Positions 34,061 to 45,721 of a stretch of 64,000 bases of DNA are shown here, piece by piece. The notes beneath the pieces are model-generated. The model worked only from the letters and a program-made list of their open reading frames with translations, was not told the origin of the DNA and ran no database searches. The stretch spans positions 38,774,001-38,838,000 of the forward strand of contig NC_135788.1 in assembly GCF_051106095.1 (NCBI RefSeq). Direction: 5' to 3'. This DNA is from Pogona vitticeps (Eukaryota > Chordata > Lepidosauria > Squamata > Agamidae). Numbering within the stretch: the first letter of the stretch is position 1; each line of letters starts with the position of its first letter. Both the position numbers and the translations under genes were made by a program.

Positions 34061-35020
34061 TATCTAATGCCCTATCCCTAACTTCCAACTCTACATGTAA
34101 CCTCTTTCCCTCCCTCCCCAATTCGCCGTGCCTCACTAAGGTTTGATGGGAGCTCCGGGAGGGAGGGAGATACCACCCCACCAGTCTGGACCCCAGCCAA
34201 ATCCTCATTCTTATTTCATGCTACTCTGTTTCCCCCTTCTTATTACCTTCTCTTCTTTCATTTGACATGTTTTTTCTCTTAATGTCCTTATCCCTTAATC
34301 TTTCCTCTCTCTTCTCCAACCCCACAAAAAGAAACAAAATAAGCAAACAGAACAAAAAACAAACCAAAAAAAAACCAAAGGGGGAGGAGCATCAAATGGT
34401 TTCTTTCAGTCCAGATAACTTCTTTTTCATGTTTCCACTGCTTGTCGGCCTACTTGCTTGCGTCCTGGTCATCTTGATCTTCTTGTGGTATGTGCACCTT
34501 CTGTTAGGCTGATGACTAAGAAAAATTCATCATCTTTAAATCCTGCCCTGTATTTTTGAGTGGGGTGAGAACAGATCGGTCATATCAGAGCAAAAGAAAG
34601 AAGAAACGCTTTGTGTGCATAACACTATTTTGAACAATATTAACATATTCTAAAAATATGTATACATGGCAATAAAATGCAAACCAAGCTGTGCTACCTT
34701 GAGAGATGCTATATTTAGAAGACTTCTTGGTGTAAGTGAATCACTTTGTCAAAGCAAGACAAGAGAGATGGTCTTAATCTATCATTCTGTCTGCTTATTT
34801 TTTCTCAAGTGTCTGCATGTGTGTTCATGTACTTCATGACTTTTGACACCATGTGATGGGGTACATGGTTATGCTGGGAATCCTAGAGGTAATGTCTATA
34901 TCTAGGAGATATTGTTAGTGCTCCTACTGTTTTAAGAGGCTGCAGTAATGCAAAGAATATACGTATGATCAAGGACTACTTTCCTGTCTTCAGCCCTTCA
35001 AACCACCAGTTTATTCAGCT
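34061..35020. other. no supported feature
   Basis: A pyrimidine-rich and A-rich stretch at 34,090-34,380 may include L1 5' sequence but cannot be recognised. A short hydrophobic frame at 34,267-34,512 is not supported by anything else. Confidence 0.45.
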
Positions 35021-35024
35021 GTGT

Positions 35025-35171
35025 ATAGTATTTATTTATTTTGTATACTGCCCATCTAGCTGAAGCTACTGTACTCTGGGTGGTTCACAACATAATCAGA
35101 CAATAAGACAATACTACAGGTGAAATAAACTCAACATATAACATTATAAAATAAAAACAGTAATTAAACTA
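35025..35171 (-). mobile_element. L2-type LINE 3' end interrupted by a MITE
   Basis: The words agtatttatttattttgtat, then tgcccatctag and ctctgggtggttcacaa, are an inverted L2-type 3' end, close to the end at 11.93 kb. The element appears to continue to about 36,440 beyond the large Tigger-like insertion that begins at 35,172. Confidence 0.6.
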
Positions 35172-36397
35172 CAGTGGTGCCTCGCATAACGATGTTAATT
35201 GGTTCTGAAAAAAAAAACGTTATGTGAAAACATTGTTATGTGAAGCACTGTTTCCCATAGGAATGCATTGAAAAGCGGTTAATCCATTCCAACTGGAACG
35301 GATTATCCGGTTTTCTCCCTCCCCCCGCGGCTTGGATCTGACCCACAGCGGCTACCTCAGCCATGGCTGGACTCCCTAGAGTCCGGCCATGGCTGGGGTA
35401 GCCGCTGCGGATCGGATCCAAGCCGCGGGGGGAGGGTGGTGGGATTGGAATGCCTTTCAGGCATCCCGGGCCTGGATCCCACCCGCCGCCGGTTACCCAA
35501 GGGTAAATGGCAGCGGGTGGGATCCAAGCCCGGGATGCCTGAAAGGCATCCCAATCCCACCACCCTCCCAGCCTCCCCCCAAGGCTTGGATCCAAGCTGT
35601 GGGGGGAGGCTGGGTGCGGACACCCCCCACCCAGCAGCCGCTGCTTGAAGCCTCCCCGTGTCGCTTTCCCCAGCCATTCTCGGACTTCCAGGCGTCCGAG
35701 AACGGCCGGGGTAGGCGGCGCGGGGAGGCTACCGGCATCGGGGACGGTGGGGGGGATCGGAAAGGCTTGAAGCCTACCCGCGCCGCTTACCCCAGGCCGT
35801 TTTCGGACTTCTGGAAGTCCGAGAACGGCCTGGGTAAGCGGCGTGGGTAGGCTTCAAGCTTCCCGATCCACCCCCACCCTGTCCCCAATGCTTGAAGCCT
35901 CCCCGCGCCACTTTCCCCAGCCGTTCTCGGACTTCCAGGCGTCCGAGAACGGCCGGGGTAGGCGGCGCGGGGAGGCTGCCGGCGGCGGGGATAGTGTGGG
36001 GGTGTGTGTGGAAGGCTTCCAGGCAAAGGCCTGGAAGCCTTCGACACCCCCGTATCCTTCCCCCACTGCCGCTGAGAGCCTTCCGAGCTCTCAAAGGGCT
36101 TTCTCCAATATCGGAGGGGGCCCTTTCAGAGCTCGGAAGGGAATTGTCAGCAGGGGACGGTGGCTTCGGGGTCCTTCCGAGGCTGAAGCCCACTGCCGAC
36201 ATTTTCCCCCAGCTGAGCGGCGGGGCTTCAAAGCTCCCGCCGCTCAGCTGGGGGAAAATGGTGCCTATGGGGAAAAATCGCAAAGCGATTTTTCCCCATA
36301 GGCAAGATCGTAGTGCGATCGCAAAAGCGATAGCAAAAAAGCCATCGCTATGCGATTTTTTCGTTAAACGGGGTGCTCGTTATGTGAGGCACCACTG
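35172..36397. mobile_element. large Tigger-like MITE with hairpin-chain interior, copy 4
   Basis: The ends CAGTGGTGCCTCGCATAACG and TATGTGAGGCACCACTG are inverted repeats between TA dinucleotides (35,170-35,171, 36,398-36,399). At 1,226 bp it is about three times as long as its relatives. The G+C-rich interior reads as a row of consecutive hairpins: arms of about 55 bp around 35,320-35,430, of about 50 bp around 35,428-35,575, of about 44 bp around 35,765-35,860 (gcttgaagcctacccgcgcc and its inverse), and shorter ones around ggttccgagctc-like and ccagctgagcggcgg words up to 36,250. The open frames on both strands here are by-products of this symmetry. Confidence 0.88.
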
Positions 36398-36466
36398 TAT
36401 TATGTAATAAACAAACATTAGACATCAGATATTTAAAAAGGCTGTAGGGTTGATTCAATGGCTGAT

Positions 36467-36940
36467 GTAAGATGTATGCTCCTTTACAAACATTGATGCT
36501 GTGTTTGTGCCTCTTTTTGCAGAGCAGAAAATACAGGTGATCCTGATGACAAATTCTGCATGTTCATACATCTTTCCCATATTGGCAAGGGTCGTGGGAT
36601 TTTGTCTGGAGGCTATATCCCTTGCCGCTAATATATGTTGCTTATGTGAGAAGCTGTGCATTAGACCAGCATGTGAAATGGTCACAGGGTATATGAGGGG
36701 GGATTGCTGGCTAATCGATGTCCCCCGCTGCATAGAGATGCAATACCACATTTTATTTAATAGACAGTGATAAGGCACTTAAACTATCCCCCTCCCCCCC
36801 CCAAAAAAACCCCTACTTGTTGGGTAAAGGAACATATGCCACTATGTTCAGAAGTTGTCATCAAGTTCACTTTTATTTTGTGCTCTGCAGAAAAAGATGC
36901 CAACAAACCATCCGAGTTTGTAAAGGAGAATACACCTTAC
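36467..36940. mobile_element. MITE with long diverged inverted repeats
   Basis: The left arm (gtaagatgtatgctccttta, then caaac, and further in ctttttgcagagcagaaaat) returns inverted at the right (cattttattttgtgctctgc-like and gtttgtaaaggagaatacac, then cttac). The arms are about 80 bp with scattered mismatches. No target duplication was settled, so the superfamily is open. No transposase frame is present. Confidence 0.65.
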
Positions 36941-38190
36941 TGTACACACAGCTGCATAACCTTCTGGTTTCAGCTATAAAGGGCTGAAGTCAAGAGATTA
37001 GTCCTTGGCCATTATACCTTTCCTTGCATTATGTTGCAACTCCTACAACTACACCAGTTTTGGTTTTAGTCTCCTGATTTATTGAAATGAAAACAAAAAA
37101 GTAGGAAACATCAAAAACAGAACCCTTCTGCAGTTTGAGTTCAGCTTCATTCATGTTTTTTTTACCACTCTGCTTCAGTTTCTAGATATGCTAATTTTTA
37201 AAAAAAGTAACTAGTTCAGCAACTTTAAACTATTTGCAAATGTTTCCAGCACATATTCTTCCTAATTACCTCCTATAGAAATGCAGCAATATTTAATTTA
37301 AAAAACACTGTTTCCTAAATACCATGAGAGCCTAAAGAACCATAGAGATAATTCATGTAAATTAATCAGAATTTCTGAATCCCTACTTTCAAGTCCAGAC
37401 CATTGTCACTCCTAAACTTGCTGTTAACAAGTGGAGGATTTTTGAAACATGTTATCTTGGAGGACCTTTAGTTGTTTGACTACAGAAATTGATAACTATT
37501 ATAGTTCTCAGTTGCTTACACATATCCTACATCCTACAGAATCAGTTATGTATATTTGACCATTTAAATCATACCTCCCAAAGTACTGTACCCTTTTGCT
37601 GCTGGCCTACATATTGATATTCCTGGACCCCTTCTTATTCCATTTCTCCATCAGTCCAGAAGACAAGGTGCCATCATCCTACTTTCCCTTTGATCAGGAC
37701 AGTGCAAGAGACATGTAGCAAATGTCTTATTCTGAATTGTTTATTGGAAGCATTGCAAAATTTTAGTACCTCCCCCCCCATGCTAACTTTTCAAAATTAT
37801 TGTGAAAGTCCCATGTGGCATTAATTCCAGCTCTTTCTTTTAATCTTCACAGGGAGTGGAGGAGACCATGATCTGCTGCTTGATCAGTAATTATTTTTAG
37901 TTAACATTTGGAAATGTTAAATTATGGCTTATTGAGTTTAGGCTTAATTCATGCCCTGCATACAGGTGGATGCATTGCTCTTCTTCCCTGGATTGCATCA
38001 TAATTTTAGTGAAGGGGTTTCCAGGAGCAGTTTGTCATGTTATTATACAGTTAGGCAAATGTTTTTAACATCAGAGTAACAAAAGCAAGCTCCATTTTAT
38101 TCCTTTTGTCAGCATTCCTATAGCTATGATGGTGCAATTATTTAATCAAGTTTAAAATGTGAAGCTGGATCTCTCTCTCCCTCTCCCTTC
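36941..38190. other. no supported feature
   Basis: This is A+T-rich sequence with no frame or repeat that I can support. Confidence 0.5.
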
Positions 38191-38196
38191 CTCATT

Positions 38197-38240
38197 CACA
38201 CACAGACACACACACAGACACAGACACAGACACAGACACA

Positions 38241-38277
<37 letters not shown>
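38197..38277. repeat. (CA)n and CAGACA microsatellite
   Basis: CA repeats interspersed with repeated cagaca units are followed by an unbroken CA run up to the ccctgcc flank. Confidence 0.93.
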
Positions 38278-38280
<3 letters not shown>

Positions 38281-38383
38281 GCCCCAGATGACCCAGATGA
38301 CATATTAAGGGAAATATGTATTTCTTCCTTTTACACTCCTATTCTTGTAGACACACAAACATTTCAGTACTGCCTGCCTGGTA

Positions 38384-38781
38384 CAGTGGTGCCCTGCTTT
38401 ACGATTACCTCATTAAACAATGAAATCGCTATTGCGATCGCAAAACAATGTTTCAAAGGGCGATTTTCATTTGATGATGCTTCGGGAACCGATTCTTCGC
38501 ATTACGACGATCTAAAAACAGCTGATCATCGGGTTTCAAAATGGCCGCCCGCTGTGCAAAATGGCTCCCCGCTGTTTTTAGGACGGATTTTTCGCTTAAC
38601 AGGGATCGGAAAATGGCTGCCCTATGGAGGATCTTCGCTGGACAATGAGGTATTTCGCCCATTGGAATGCATTGAACCAGTTTTCAATGTGTTTCAATGG
38701 TTTTTTCCCCCGCTTGACGACGATTTTGCTTTACAGCGATTTCACTGAAATGGATTATCGTCATCAAGTGGGGCACCATTG
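38384..38781. mobile_element. Tigger-like TA-flanked palindromic MITE, copy 5
   Basis: CAGTGGTGCCCTGCTTTACG and CAAGTGGGGCACCATTG are inverted repeats between TA dinucleotides (38,382-38,383, 38,782-38,783). The interior shares aaaatggccgcccgctg and atggctgccctatggagg-type words with the other copies. Confidence 0.88.
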
Positions 38782-38783
38782 TA

Positions 38784-39505
38784 TATCTGACATGCAACCA
38801 AAGCTGTGCTATCTCTCAAGTGACCAATTATAAAACAAAAGCAGACTACCGTAATATGGCAAGTGTGAATCAACAAACAGTCTTTATTATTAAGGAAGCT
38901 TTGCTGCTAATGATGTTTTAACTGTATCATCTGGCTTGGCTATCTCTTATTTGAAAGGGGGATTTGTAGATTGTCTATTTTCTTTTTTGCTCTAGCATGT
39001 CAGGAATGTTGAAGCTTTTGGAACACATGAACACCATGGTAGAGGTGGGGAAAATGTGTTAAATGTATGCTTTATAATGGAAAGTGATCTAAAATGACTT
39101 AGCTGCACCAGAGGTTGAATAACAGAATACAAAATTGAGATTAATGCTCATGGCAGACAATTGGATGACCCATTTGATCTGAGTACCCTGCAGTCCAGGG
39201 GAGAAACAAAACAAAAAACAAAAAACAGATGGCTACATACAGAGCATTTGTATGTATCAACCCTCATTATAATGCAATTTTAGAAGTCCTTTTAAGGAGG
39301 CAATTAGAATAATTATGGATTATGAAATAGATGGAAAAATACTAGCCTTATAATTAGGAGTTACAATGGAGGACATAGGGCTTCAGTTCTGAAAACCAAA
39401 ATGGAATGTTACATAGTAGGAGTAACAATGAAATAAAAGGCATGCAGTGTGTGATCATTACAAATTACAATTCAAGAATAGGCGATAACTTTATAGGCCA
39501 CTCAG
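38784..39505. other. no supported feature
   Basis: Nothing recognisable apart from an A-rich patch near 39,205-39,228. Confidence 0.5.
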
Positions 39506-39509
39506 AAAA

Positions 39510-39551
39510 AATAAAAAATCATACACTATGCTAGCTTTCATGGGTAAACCC
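39510..39551 (-). mobile_element. possible Penelope-like end fragment
   Basis: The words tatgctagctttcatgggta, then aaccctacgtcttc, resemble the end of reptile Penelope-like repeats in minus orientation. It directly adjoins the RTE-like LINE fragment, which may have inserted here. The match is short. Confidence 0.35.
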
Positions 39552-39830
39552 TACGTCTTCAACATCTGAGCGTTCAGCCTGGAGGCAGGCGTTGCATCAC
39601 GGCCTCTCCCATTTTGAAGAGACCCTTGCCCAGCATGCCGAGGCAAAGAGGAAGTCACAAAAGCAGCAAAATCAGGGAGCTGGATAGGGTACAGATTGGA
39701 TTTGTCTTCAGTGTGGAAGTGATTGTCTCTCTCGAATCGGCCTCCTCAGCCACACTAGACGCTGTTCCAAGTCCTCCATACAGAGCATGTTACCATAGTC
39801 TTTCGAGACTGAAGGATGCCTAATTTTTAA
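39552..39830 (+). mobile_element. RTE-like LINE 3' end
   Basis: The start atctgagcgttcagcctgga and the end ccatagtctttcgagactga followed by aggatgcc are about 90 percent like the 3' end of the copy at 33,057-33,765 by eye. The translated fragment continues the same C-terminus. It is strongly 5'-truncated and ends in an A-rich stretch. Confidence 0.85.
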
Positions 39831-40084
39831 AAAAATTCCCAGGATATAAATACCCTTGATAACAAACAACACATTGTCGTAAGTGAATCACTGAAAAGAC
39901 TTCTTTGTGCTATTTTACTAAGCTGCATACTCTTGTAGTTCTGTTCAGCTGGGTGCTTGCTCCCTGGATGATAGGCAATCTGTAGGGATGGGCTGGTTCA
40001 GTGGTTCATGCTAGTTTATTTTTTCGGACAAACAAGTGTTCAGTGCTTCCCAGCCCTGCCTCATTCAGCGCATGCTCATTCAAC

Positions 40085-40212
40085 TGCTAGGTTAGCAGGA
40101 GCTGTGACATGCGACAGGGGCTCACTCCATCGCGTGGATTTGATCTTGCAACTGCTGGTCTTCTGACTTTGTAGCACAGAGGCTTCTGCAGTTTAACCAC
40201 ATCTCCATACGT
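40085..40212 (-). repeat. squamate tRNA-SINE fragment
   Basis: On the plus strand it reads ctaggttagcaggagctg, gatttgatcttgcaactgct and gaggcttctgcagtttaacc, the inverse of the head and early body of the SINE at 4,677-5,056. The body and tail are missing. Just upstream (39,994 onward) tagggatgggctggttca looks like the left end of a hAT-type MITE, without a matched right end. Confidence 0.75.
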
Positions 40213-40253
40213 CTCAGTAGCCCACCCCTTTTCACAGTGAATGGCACTTTATA

Positions 40254-40660
40254 CAGTGGTGCCCCGCATAGCGAGGTTAATCCGTTCCGGATTAACCCTC
40301 ACTATGCGAAATCGTCGCTAAACGGGTAGGGGAAATGTATTGGAACGCATTAAACTTCGTTTAATGCGTTCCAATACCTTTGTTACTTACCCGTTCAGCG
40401 AGGATTCCAGGTGCCGGCAGCCATTTTCGCGCCTTCGCTAAGCGAGGGCAGGGCGCGAAAACGGCTGCCGGCAACCATTTCCGGGCTTCCGGCGGCCATT
40501 TTGGAACCGCCGATCAGCTGTTCGGTGGCTCCAAAATGGCCGCCGCAATACCCGATCTTCGCAATGCGGGTTTTCCCCATTGCGACGATCGGGGATGTTT
40601 CTGTATAGCGATCCCGAAAAACATCGCTATAAGGTGCACTCGTTAAGCGAGGCACCACTG
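40254..40660. mobile_element. Tigger-like TA-flanked palindromic MITE, copy 6
   Basis: CAGTGGTGCCCCGCATAGCG and CGTTAAGCGAGGCACCACTG are inverted repeats between TA dinucleotides (40,252-40,253, 40,661-40,662). The interior is four or more successive hairpins, including a perfect 19-bp pair 40,337-40,355 with 40,359-40,377, a 10-bp pair in 40,275-40,297, and pairs built on gccggcagccattttcgcgc and ggcggccattttgga. Good preservation suggests it is among the younger copies. Confidence 0.92.
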
Positions 40661-40662
40661 TA

Positions 40663-41580
40663 TATTAAAAAAATACTTTGGAAGCGTTTTAAATAGATAA
40701 AATGGGCATATTTACTTTTATTGTCTATAGTTACAGTAATTAGAAAAATAGGCAACATTGAGTCTCCACATGTGGGAGAGACTCCTCCATGCTTGGACAT
40801 CAGGAAAGGGGGGGCTTACAAACAGGAAGAGGGGAGGGGTAAGTAGAAGTAGAAAAAAGGACTTTACCAGTGGGTGAGCAGAAAAAGAGAATCCCTTTAG
40901 GTTCTAAAAGCCCCCTCCTGCTGATACTCAGTGTTAGAAAGCATGCAAGATTGTTCTTATCTCAGTAGAAATATCAATAATTTAAGGTATGCAGATGACA
41001 CCATCTTATCCGAGGAAGCCAGCAATCACTTGAAGTGACTAAGTGAAAAAAATCTACTGGCATACTTTGAGTGAATCTATTTATCATAAAAGATGGATGG
41101 ATCCTCTCCTGTACTGTTATTCCCAAGTACTGTACAGCATTTCCAGAGAGGTACATGGCAATTGACTTATATTTGATAAAGGAAACAAATGTGTCTTTAC
41201 TGAAATGGGTAGAAAGTTTGACCCCAGACCCCTGGCAAAGCACCATGTGTGGAGATGAGGAAGTTGTCTATCAACAAGATTCTGTTTAGATATATTGCAG
41301 ATTAAACAAACCGCCAAAGAATTCTGTGGGGCAGCTACACATGGGTTGATTGGGAGAAAATACTGCCAATATATTTTACACAGGATATTGCTGCTGCACA
41401 AGTGGAGGGAGGTTTTATTCATGGAGATCGCTGCTTGTGTAGTGAGAGTGTCTGACAAAGTAGCATAATCTTGTGGTGCTATACTGGTGCAATTTTCTAT
41501 CCTATATCTAAAAAGAGAACTAGTTGGATGAATTAATGTAATACTGTAGTGCTATAATATCAACTTTCAAAACTGGAGAT
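40663..41580. other. no supported feature
   Basis: Short frames on both strands (about 41,070-41,460) overlap each other and show no recognisable motif. Confidence 0.5.
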
Positions 41581-41619
41581 ACCTTCTAGACTTGTTATTA
41601 TGAATAGATTGTGTATTTC

Positions 41620-42175
41620 ACAATGGCTCCCAGCTCAGCAAAGACAAACTTCTAAGTGCTGCAGTGATGCAGCCAGACTCTGCACTGGGGCAGATTTGAA
41701 GAAATATGTGACTTCTTTGTTACAACAGCTATACTGCCTCTTGGTCTATTTCTGAACAGAATTTAAAGTGTGCCTTATGACCTATAAAGCACTATGCGGT
41801 TCAGATTGAACTATTCCTCCCTTTCAAGTCTATCCAATTCTTTTTAGGAAAGGCCTTCTCCTTGTCACACCATCCTTAGAGGCATTTTTGATGAGGAGGG
41901 AGGGTTTTTTGGTATACACTCCCAAGCCGCAGAACTCCCTGTCAGGTGAAATTCCCTCTTGTCTTTTCACTCATGAAGACTCTTCTATTTAGACATGCAT
42001 CTTAGCTTGGATAGTTGCTAAGACAGCTTTTGACTGATTGGATAACGTTGCTTTCTTTTTATTGTTATATAATTTGTTTTTGTATTTTAATTATAGTCAT
42101 TGTAATTTGATTTTACCACTTCTAGGCCCCTTGAATGTTATTTGTTGATAGAAAGATAGAGTGTACGTAAAAAAA
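41620..42175 (+). mobile_element. L2-clade LINE C-terminus and 3' UTR
   Basis: Plus-strand translation gives FKVCLMTYKALCG (about 41,762), the conserved end of the L2-type polyprotein, then a degenerate stretch corresponding to its last residues (around ctcccaagccgcagaactcc). A T-rich 3' UTR follows (ttgtttttgtattttaatta). The copy is heavily worn. Confidence 0.65.
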
Positions 42176-45100
42176 CAGATTCTGATTCCTTTTTGATCCC
42201 TGTCACCTTCTCCTCATGGAGCAAAGTGTGTCATCAACTTTCAGATGGGCAGGATAACTGCAGATCTCAATAACTGAGGAATAACAGAACTGAAATGAAT
42301 ACATGTCAAAGTTTGATCCTTTCTTAGAAGAGTAGGCAAAATAAATACAGAAATATTGGCTGTGCATTGATAAAAGATGAATTTAAATTGTCAAGACCAT
42401 TTAACAGCATTTTGTTTATTATTTCAGATTACTTGAATTTATTAATTGAAGATATAAGTATCTCAGTACATAGTCCTACATTCAGTTTCCTGGGAGCTCA
42501 GTTGGACTTATCTTTGATCTGATGTGTATATGTTTGTACTGATATCCCAGTTCTATAGCCTTGCTGAAGTATTACATCATGAACAGGGAAATCCAACACT
42601 TATAAAGAACATGGAGTTGTGTATGCAGGCACCCCATGTCCATAACCCAGCTCCTCACTGAAGCAATTTAAAGCTAGCATAGCCAGATTTTCCTCTTTGT
42701 CACCTCCTGTGGGAGAGGAGCATGGCTCAATTGTCTCTTGATCCCCATTATGCCTGCCCAATTCGCCTCAGCTTTCCTCCATTGAGCAGGATGGTCTGAG
42801 GGGGGAAATCTACATGCATGCATTGACGTTAGATATGCTTTGCCTCTCATTGGGAGGAACTGCTAGATCCTACAGAGTCTGGTCCCTCCAGGGCCCAAAA
42901 GGCTAAGCTCCCAGAAGGCGGCAAGCTGTGTGCTGAAGTTAGAGGAAGCTGGGCCATCACCCAGCCCACAAGGACACTACAGGATAAAGGCATGAACCTA
43001 GCTAGAACTCTCTAGGTACAAAGCTCATGTGCGGGGAAAGGCTTCTCATGAAAAGAGGTCTTGACAGTAAGAGAACTCTTTGAGGGTAACATCTTCCTCC
43101 CAGAAGAGCAGAGCATCAAATGCTTGTAGTGGAGCTTCAGCATATATACCTTAGTCTAGGCTAGATGTTTTGTTGATGACAATGTCTCTTCTTGCTCTGG
43201 ACTCTTATCTGCTGTGTATCTTGGGCCACTGCAGCTGACTCATTGCTGTTTATTATTTTTGGGATACTTAACTATGCTTTTTTGACACACTCTGCTTATT
43301 TTCTCTTATTTCTCTTATTTCTCTCTTATTACAGTTGGACTGGCTTGACTCTGGAGTTCCCTTGGACTTGCCTTTGGATTTCCAGTAAGATTCTGTTTGC
43401 TAGATTTCTGCATTGCCTTTCCCCTGATTCTGGACTCCTCTGGCTAGGCTTATTCTATCCCTCAGCCTGCCAAGTGATTGCTTTTGGGGCCAGCTGATCT
43501 GGCTGGGAGTTGGATGTTTAAGGAATCTGTTTAAAGATTAGAAAATATTGCAAAATATACACAACAGTGACTATAAATCAGTGGTAGGCAGCATGTGACA
43601 TTCAAGAGCCCAGATGTGTTATCTGGATTCTCTGGTGTACCATGGTACTTCAGACCCACCCATCCCATGTTTTTAAATCTTCAAAACAAATTACTTCAGA
43701 GTCTCCTTTTGCATGCGAGATCATTTTTCCATGTTTTGAGGAGCATCCCAAACTTCTGCTCCCCTGCAAATTCAATTAAATGCATTTGGACACTAGAGGG
43801 CAAAGATTCCCCCTCCCATTCGGTAAGACATCCCCAGTTTTTAAGAAAATTGGGAGTTATGAAAGCAGGTGTTTCCCTGTTAGGTCCAGGAATGAGCATG
43901 TGTGGACCTGGATTTCTGGAGATCTTAATCACTGAGAGTCCTTTGATTTCAACAGATTCTAGTACAAAAGAGAGCAAGCTATGACTTTTCCACATGTCCA
44001 TGCCTATTATTTAGCTTTTGACTATTAATAAATTCATAGCACAGTCAGCTCCCTCTCATAGCCATACACGTGTGTGTGTGTATCTGTGTGTTTATGTATG
44101 TGCACTGACAAAGTGCCTTTAACAGGAGGTTACTGGGTGGCAATTCAACATATTTTTTCCCATAGGCATCTTCTGTCCAACAAGCTTGGGGGTAAAATCA
44201 GCTCCCCACCTACAACCACACCAGTGTGTGTCAGCTACATTTTGGATAATTTCTTCATTGTAAATTCTACTCCAATGGCTACTATATTTTGCCTTCCAAG
44301 CCTGCCCTGTACCGTACCTGTCATCTTGCTTTTGGGAAAAATGTTTTCAAGAAAAAAGATTTATAATCTGGAGTCTTCCTTTGAAACACAAGGGTTGAAA
44401 AGAGAGCACATCCCTGTTCTTGTCTTCAGATTAGATGTGTATTTATGTGTGAAATTTTAAAACAACTTTACTACTGCATAAATCTATTTCAAGATTGTTT
44501 AAATGCATGCCTCTGTAGTACTACAATGTGTAGCATAGGCAGGTGCTTAAAGTTAATCTACAGAGAGTCTGAGGATATAGTCTGGTTTCTAACTTAGAAT
44601 TTATTAATATTTTGATGAGAAAAGAATTGAACATTTTGAATTCATGACTCTCTCTTTTCAGTATATATCCCTTGTGATTCTGCTGATTTTCTTAGAGAGG
44701 TTTCAAAATGGGAATGAGATATCAATATTAGTTAATGAGTCTATCCAGCACAGAATAGTTTACATTATTTTGAGGGGGGGGGACATACTTGTTTCAGTTT
44801 AAATCCATGTATAGATTCCCAGAAAAAGAAACATAATTTCTGCTCAGTAAACTTAAAGGAGATTGATTTTCATCTATCATCCCTGGAAGTCCTAACAAGC
44901 AGGATCCTAACTTTTGATGAAAATGTTTAATGATAAGGCTGAGTCTTCTCATAAGAAGTGATGGCAGATGACTGTGTAGCAAATGATTCATGTCTGTAGA
45001 GCAGCCATGCGGAATATCCAGCCCACCAGTCTATTCTAGTCTGTGAAGCTTTCCACTATGTCCCATGTGGATATTTCTTTGGGACCATCCCCTCTCCAAA

Positions 45101-45570
45101 TTCACACACTCTGAACTTTTATGTGAGGTGGCCTGGACTTTGGAGATCTCAACAAGCTGCTCCTTAGGTGCTGGCTCAGAGGTCTTTGCCTACATCATAT
45201 GTAACCCGCTCACAAATAGTGAGCATCAAGCAAAGCTAACCCCAGATTTCACCAGACTTCAAGCATCAACTTCTCAAGAACCTTCTGAAGAGGGGATATC
45301 CATGGTTTGACCTCCCTGATCAGTAAAGATAAACAGGAGAAAAAACTGGTGCTGGACTTAAGCAGGCACTCCTCAGTGTACCATCCCTTTCCATCTGCTC
45401 CCTTTCCCCAACTAGAGATGATCAGTGGATAAGGTTAGTGTCTTAGACATTAGAGCAGATGGTTTCTCCAGCAAAATTCATTATGTGTGTAATTCCAAAC
45501 CATAGTTTTGCTAAACCATTAGTGCTCTGTAATACCAAACCATAGTTCAGTGTTAGTTCCAGTGTAGCCA
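42176..45570. other. no supported feature
   Basis: Several chance frames occur (43,192-43,497 hydrophobic; 43,595-43,984; 44,074-44,460), none with a recognisable domain or splice context. Slippage-prone tcttatttc repeats lie at about 43,299-43,335 and a short GT tract near 44,070. Confidence 0.5.
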
Positions 45571-45585
45571 GTGTGTCCCATAGCT

Positions 45586-45721
45586 CAGTGGTCTCCAACC
45601 TTGGGCCTCCAGATATTCTTGGACTTCAGCTCCCAGAAATCCTGGCCAGCAGAGTTGGTGGTGAAGGCTTCTGGGAGTTGTAGTTCAAGAACATCTGGAG
45701 GCCCAAGGTTGGGGACCACTG
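45586..45721. mobile_element. 136-bp hAT-type hairpin MITE
   Basis: It begins CAGTGGTCTCCAACCTTGGG and ends CCCAAGGTTGGGGACCACTG, nearly perfect inverted repeats. It is flanked by exact CCATAGCT duplications (45,578-45,585 and 45,722-45,729), the 8-bp hAT signature. The arms continue inward through ggacttcagctcccagaaat and its inverse ctgggagttgtagttcaaga, so the whole element folds into one hairpin. Confidence 0.95.

Noticed and set aside
35236-36407. Open frames of up to 171 codons on both strands
   Set aside because: All lie in the hairpin-chain MITE; the same peptides recur forwards and backwards because of the palindromes.
43192-43497. Hydrophobic 101-codon frame, possible membrane protein
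   Set aside because: T-rich sequence gives chance hydrophobic frames; there is no splice context, no homologous motif and a slippage repeat lies inside.
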